The notes under the pieces were generated by a model. It saw only the letters and a program-made list of their open reading frames with translations. It had not been told where the DNA came from and did no database searches. A stretch of DNA of 64,000 nt from Candidatus Poribacteria bacterium (GTDB taxonomy: Bacteria > Poribacteria > WGA-4E > WGA-3G): contig JAJEDN010000025.1 of assembly GCA_022821495.1 (NCBI GenBank), forward strand, positions 1-64,000. The letters run 5' to 3'. Positions 61,101-64,000 of this stretch are shown here, piece after piece. Made by a program: the position numbers and the translations under genes. The stretch's first letter is position 1, and every line of letters starts with the position of its first letter.

Positions 61101-62039
61101 TGCAGCTATGGCTGTATCCTTGACGTAGTTATTTGGATCCGCAAGCAGTCGGACGAGATCGGGAATAGCAACCTCGGTTTGGATGCTGCCAAGTAATTTT
61201 GCGGCGTGCATACGGACCTGTGCACTATTGTTTTTCAAGGCAAGTTGGAGTCCCGGCACAATAACGTCGCTACCAGCGGCACCCGAACTCGCCAATTGTT
61301 CAAGCGCAACAATTGCCCTATATGCGACTTCAGAGATGTTTACCGTTCTCGTGAGCACCTCTTCAAAGGTCGGAATTAATTGGGGGTTCTGCATCGCCCC
61401 AAGATGACGCACTGCTTCTTTTTGTATGGCGGAATCTTCGTGGTGTGTTGCCTGCTGCATTAATTCGATAACCGCATTCCCGCCTCCGAGTTTTTTCGTG
61501 AGTTGTACGACTGCCGCGCGTGGGTCGGGTTGGTAACACTTTTCAGCGGCTAAAAGTGCTTGGACGACAGCAGAATCCGAGTGTGCGACAAGTTCTGTTA
61601 GCAATTCTGCCCGCTTTTCGACCGCCTCAGCGAGCGATACAGCAAAAAGCCCAGAGATAGAATTTTGTGCACGAATGAGGCGTTCCTGTTGGTCAAGGTC
61701 ATCAGAATCAGGATCTTCCAGCAATGTAATAGCCCGGATATCGGCGGAGAGTGTTTCAAGGTAAGCGTTTGATTGCGCAATCGCTTGGTGCCAACTCTCT
61801 GTCTCTGTGCGTGTCCGGTTTTGTAGGAAAGCCTTCAGGTGTCGCCCTTCCGCATTCCCGGAATCTGTTTTTTCGACTGCCGTTTGTGCAGCGGTATAGT
61901 CTCCGCGAACAATAGCGGCTCGCGCTTCAATAATATCCCTATTTTCTTTCTCACCACATGCAATCAACAGTGCGATAGCCGCAATGAGTGGAAGATGGAT
62001 ACTGATTCTCAATAGATTACAAATACGGTGTCGCTTCAT
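58191..62039 (-). CDS. Giant HEAT-repeat lipoprotein (PBS lyase-type repeats)
   Basis: A 1282-residue protein. The N-terminus (MKRHRICNLLRISIHLPLIA, then AIALLIAC) is a lipoprotein signal with Cys28. Residues about 35-200 are helical; from about 205 to the end nearly everything is HEAT/PBS-lyase repeats of about 30 residues, each like AVRHLGAMQNPQLIPTFEEV, AAIGLGNMHARRSVPALTAA, AAWALGEVKGDVATTALITA or AAVALGEIQ-type variants. A rod-like scaffold facing the periplasm or surface is expected. It is unusually long for the family. It lies 47 nt downstream of glyS on the same strand. The antisense strand is open over long stretches because of the alanine-rich codons. Confidence 0.93.
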   Translation of the reverse strand: MKRHRICNLLRISIHLPLIAAIALLIACGEKENRDIIEARAAIVRGDYTAAQTAVEKTDSGNAEGRHLKAFLQNRTRTETESWHQAIAQSNAYLETLSADIRAITLLEDPDSDDLDQQERLIRAQNSISGLFAVSLAEAVEKRAELLTELVAHSDSAVVQALLAAEKCYQPDPRAAVVQLTKKLGGGNAVIELMQQATHHEDSAIQKEAVRHLGAMQNPQLIPTFEEVLTRTVNISEVAYRAIVALEQLASSGAAGSDVIVPGLQLALKNNSAQVRMHAAKLLGSIQTEVAIPDLVRLLADPNNYVKDTAIAALNRVGNSATPALLEVLETSARNLIPDEDTGFTTDYQYIASAYIDDLWMKKYRIGTQSAAIQTLGLLKAEAAVRPLIKELANEELRNAALAALVEMRGVAVPLMLDALKNGTNEIRVKVAEALGTIGDRRAITPLIDALNNDPHKEVKALAAIGLGNMHARRSVPALTAALSYDDTTATNAADAIGKIGVTTEDVVEKLIIMAMDKQMRETLRIAAITALWQLKPEEATQPMLLLMFSDETSPVIRANAVKVLSRIKAPETTPVLLWVLSTQFDEISDFQRHMKRAYKTLDALRTQVESFNIEWTVDYPRANYRTWGELKPVPSLVRSEVAHALGIIKGDTVIESLVNALEDDGRATVRQSAAWALGEVKGDVATTALITALKKDKQGVVRQEAAIALGKIKGQRVIDPLLDVLRNDKYETTRFQAAVALREIQAADKGLVDILKKGLGSFDDGYEVLSVQNQVIGALILNNNNATAEFVLDALKSADDEWTRWACVHILGASAKKIATDAMLEELKHPSYVVRKRAANSLGGFKERRLVDPLITVLENSDEMKSIRASAIISLGALKDERAAVPLLTALSDENAEIRLQAAAALGTLKNAKAVAKLSEIVENPLEPDNVRAAAVAALGNIGDKTAEDVLIRALDIRVGNIANNAIIALGKLESKTAIPKLITILGDKRVPLNAGTAVLANASARTKAARALGTIGGTRAAEAIGRQLIDDTEYIVALEDAANRKNLGLDELKRNWSWEIFVVAAKKLDLPAFVASKMSERAADEWEDNAVRNAAMVALGRCKTADAALDVSDLKRRLTDPDVDTRKATALAVGEAGLSEFIPDLVQIMKGENEDNKDVRRAATQGLRVLADPSTTDALIEVMNNDDNHVEIRRDASRALGDIGTDKAVTALVEKLTALHEAQITRGFRLDVIKALGDAKNTNAVSLLEVILEDQDAEIHFQAAAALFEITGKGYGYNRL

Positions 62040-62086
62040 AGTTCTCTCCTGTGGTATCAGCAGGCGCGCTCAGATGTCTCCTATAT

Positions 62087-64000
62087 TTAATTTCCCGCGA
62101 TCACGAGTTTTGTTAAGTCTGCGATGGCATAAATATTCTGTCCGATTTTATTCAACAACGCCAACCGATTGGTGCGTAGTTCAGGTGCCTCCGCCATAAC
62201 TAAAACATCGTCAAAGAAACCGTCAATTGCTGGCTGTAAAGCGGCAAGTTGTGTTAAAAGTTTGGCGTACTCACGTTCCTGAATGCTCTGTTTGAAGTCC
62301 GGTTCTGCCGCAGTGATATGCTCAAAGAGTTGTTTTTCCGCATCATCTTGCAGCAGTGTCGCATCCACGGTCTCCGGTGCACCCGGCGGCAAAATTCTCA
62401 GGACTCGATTGAGGGCATTATACACTTCCTCAAAGTTTGGTGTCAAGCGAAATTCGGCAAGTGTGCTGGCGCGTTTGAGAACATCAATAACGTTAACATC
62501 GCCAACTGCCAAGATCGCATCAGCAAGGTCAGGCGCGTATTGCTGATTTTGCAAGATAACACGTAGACGTTCTTTGATGAAACTGAGAACACTCGTTTGT
62601 GTATCGTCTGCTAACGGCACTGTGTAGAGCGACAGCGCCTTTTCGATCACAGCATCTAAAGAGAGTGTCAGCTGCCGATCTTCGAGGATACGGATCGTGC
62701 CGAGAGCATGCCGTCGTAGGGAGTACGGGTCCTGTGAACCTGTGGGGCGTTCTTCTATCCCAAAATATCCGACGATAGTGTCGAGTTTATCAGCAATAGC
62801 GAGAAGGGCACCGACTTCAGTTTCGGGTAGTGGTGTTTCCGCGCCAAGAGGTTGATAATGCTCAGCGATAGCGGTAGCGACGGGTTCAGGTTCTCCTGAG
62901 TTTTGTGCGTAATATCTCCCAGTAATGCCCTGCAATGTCGGGAATTCAATGACCATTTGGGTCGTTAAATCTGCCTTACAGAGCCACGCGGCACGTTCGG
63001 CATGCACGGCAGTCGTTTCTGTGTAGGAGGGGTTTGTAACCCCGATTTCCTTAGCGATAAACGCAACCAACGCTTTAAGCCGTTCTGCTTTATCCAAGAG
63101 CGATCCGAGTTTGGCGTGAAAGACGACCGCCCCCAGACGTTCAACTTTGTCAGCGAGACTGGTTTTCTGGTCTTCCTCGTAGAAGAACTCGGCATCGTTG
63201 AGTCTTGCTCGGAGGACGCGTTCGTTTCCGTGCTGGACACCGTCGAAATTTCCATCCGTTCCGTTGGAGATCGTGATGAATTTCGCCGCCAATTCCGATT
63301 CGTTTTTCCATATCGGGAAATAGCGTTGATGCTTCTTCATGGCGGTAATCAGCACTTCAGACGGTAGTTCCAGATGCGATTCGCTAAAATTACCGACGAT
63401 GGGTTGTGGGTTCTCCACGAGGTAGTTCACCGTGTCCAACAATTCGTCGTCAAGTTTCGGGAGATTGCCCTCTGCTTCCAAAATGGACACCACCTGTTTT
63501 TTGATTGTCTCGCGTCGTTCATCGGGAGAAACAATCACATCTACAGCACGCAGCGCCTCTATATATGCGTCTAAGTTTGCTGATGTCAAGGTTATCGGAT
63601 CGGGATGCAGGGAGCGATGTCCGTAGGTTATCCGTTCTGCTTGTGCAGCACCGTAGGCACAGTTAATAACATCATCCCCTAACAGGGCGACAAGCCAACG
63701 GATCGGGCGTGCGAAGCGAGCGAATGCACGGGGTTCCTCCGATTTAGTTTCCCAGCGCATGGTTTTTGGAAAACGCAGTGCCTCGATCCATTCAGGGAGA
63801 AGTACTTGCAATACCTCCCGCGCTGCGACACCTTCTTCAAGTTTTGAAGCAGCTATGTATTCTCCACGTTCAGTTTCGACGACACGGAGATCGGAGATTT
63901 CAACACCTTGCGTCTTTGCAAAACCGATCGCTGCTTTTGTCGGTTCACCGTTTTCATCAAAGGCGATGCGTTTCGGGGGCCCCACAACTTCTGTCTCTTC
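62087..64000 (-). CDS. glyS: Glycyl-tRNA synthetase beta subunit (5' end beyond window)
   Basis: Beta subunit of the alpha2-beta2 glycyl-tRNA synthetase. The frame is open to the right edge of the window (…EETEVVGPPKRIAFDENGEP), so the N-terminal part of about 60 residues is missing and the codon at 63985 is an internal GTG. Conserved pieces: TKAAIGFAKTQGVEIS, MRWETKSEEPRAFARPIRW-type region (about 63700), the ITAMKKHQRYFPIW segment, FFYEEDQKTSLADKVERLGA and the C-terminal anticodon-binding-like domain with NRLALLNKIGQNIYAIADL. A separate glyQ gene should lie further right or elsewhere. Confidence 0.95.
   Translation of the reverse strand, partial: EETEVVGPPKRIAFDENGEPTKAAIGFAKTQGVEISDLRVVETERGEYIAASKLEEGVAAREVLQVLLPEWIEALRFPKTMRWETKSEEPRAFARFARPIRWLVALLGDDVINCAYGAAQAERITYGHRSLHPDPITLTSANLDAYIEALRAVDVIVSPDERRETIKKQVVSILEAEGNLPKLDDELLDTVNYLVENPQPIVGNFSESHLELPSEVLITAMKKHQRYFPIWKNESELAAKFITISNGTDGNFDGVQHGNERVLRARLNDAEFFYEEDQKTSLADKVERLGAVVFHAKLGSLLDKAERLKALVAFIAKEIGVTNPSYTETTAVHAERAAWLCKADLTTQMVIEFPTLQGITGRYYAQNSGEPEPVATAIAEHYQPLGAETPLPETEVGALLAIADKLDTIVGYFGIEERPTGSQDPYSLRRHALGTIRILEDRQLTLSLDAVIEKALSLYTVPLADDTQTSVLSFIKERLRVILQNQQYAPDLADAILAVGDVNVIDVLKRASTLAEFRLTPNFEEVYNALNRVLRILPPGAPETVDATLLQDDAEKQLFEHITAAEPDFKQSIQEREYAKLLTQLAALQPAIDGFFDDVLVMAEAPELRTNRLALLNKIGQNIYAIADLTKLVIAGN

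Overview
The window looks like chromosomal DNA of an uncultured, Gram-negative-type bacterium close to Candidatus Poribacteria (sponge-associated/marine lineages). This assignment is inference from gene content: several phytanoyl-CoA dioxygenase (PhyH) family genes, paired sulfatases, Gfo/Idh/MocA oxidoreductases, enolase-superfamily sugar-acid dehydratases, NIPSNAP proteins, an FG-GAP/ASPIC protein, a large HEAT-repeat lipoprotein, a TonB-dependent receptor and many lipoproteins. There is no rRNA, tRNA, CRISPR array, phage or intact insertion sequence that I can see. Promoters of the sigma-70 type (TTGAC.. / 16-18 nt / TA..AT) are clear in front of many transcription units, and two genes appear to be leaderless.

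Layout. 0.3-3.6 kb: a palindrome-controlled promoter, a divergent citrate synthase, isocitrate dehydrogenase (icd) and a 45-residue membrane protein. 3.8-6.3 kb: an AAA ATPase overlapping a PIN-like nuclease gene (possible defence pair) and a NIPSNAP protein. 6.5-10.6 kb: mutS converging on mtaB. 10.9-17.5 kb: an oxidoreductase, an FG-GAP/ASPIC protein, a PhyH-GNAT-GNAT-PhyH run in which the first PhyH is frameshifted, and an antitoxin gene whose vapC toxin has lost its middle. 17.5-25.4 kb: sulfatase plus zinc alcohol dehydrogenase, a SodC-like lipoprotein, an L-rhamnonate-dehydratase-like enzyme, a SurA-like chaperone and a TPR protein. 25.8-27.6 kb: two paralogous lipoprotein cassettes, one a cytochrome P460-dockerin fusion and the other a 16-fold MDGD repeat protein, each with its own terminator. 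27.6-39 kb: GH13 amylase, TIG/Ig lipoprotein, a four-gene sugar-acid operon (PhyH, dlgD, Gfo/Idh, FAH), a dimethylformamidase-like protein and two ABC-2 permeases without an ATPase. 39.1-42.3 kb: a radical SAM gene that reads through an in-frame UGA into a Cys-Sec-Ala-Glu-Pro tail, a DUF169 protein and an SDR. 42.4-49.5 kb: a DUF4258/YgiT-like toxin-antitoxin pair, another alcohol dehydrogenase, lipoproteins, an ABC-2 permease, an amidohydrolase, a PhyH and a LamG protein. 49.7-64 kb: TonB receptor, glycerate kinase, second sulfatase, D-galactonate dehydratase (dgoD), PhyH plus NIPSNAP, a four-helix membrane protein, the HEAT-repeat lipoprotein and glyS running off the right edge.

The common theme is scavenging of sulfated and acidic carbohydrates: outer-membrane uptake, desulfation, sugar-acid dehydration and reduction, and feeding into glycerate and the TCA cycle. 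The most distinctive find is the unannotated selenoprotein at 39.1-40.55 kb: UGA at 40510-40512, a hairpin immediately downstream with a G at the start of its apical loop, and a DUF169 neighbour. Small dispersed repeats (TAACTGATAAC strings, CCCCCTTATCAGGGGG elements, GTAGTAG-ended elements, GGAAGG/CCTTCC hairpins) fill many intergenic gaps, and two families have entered coding sequence in frame.
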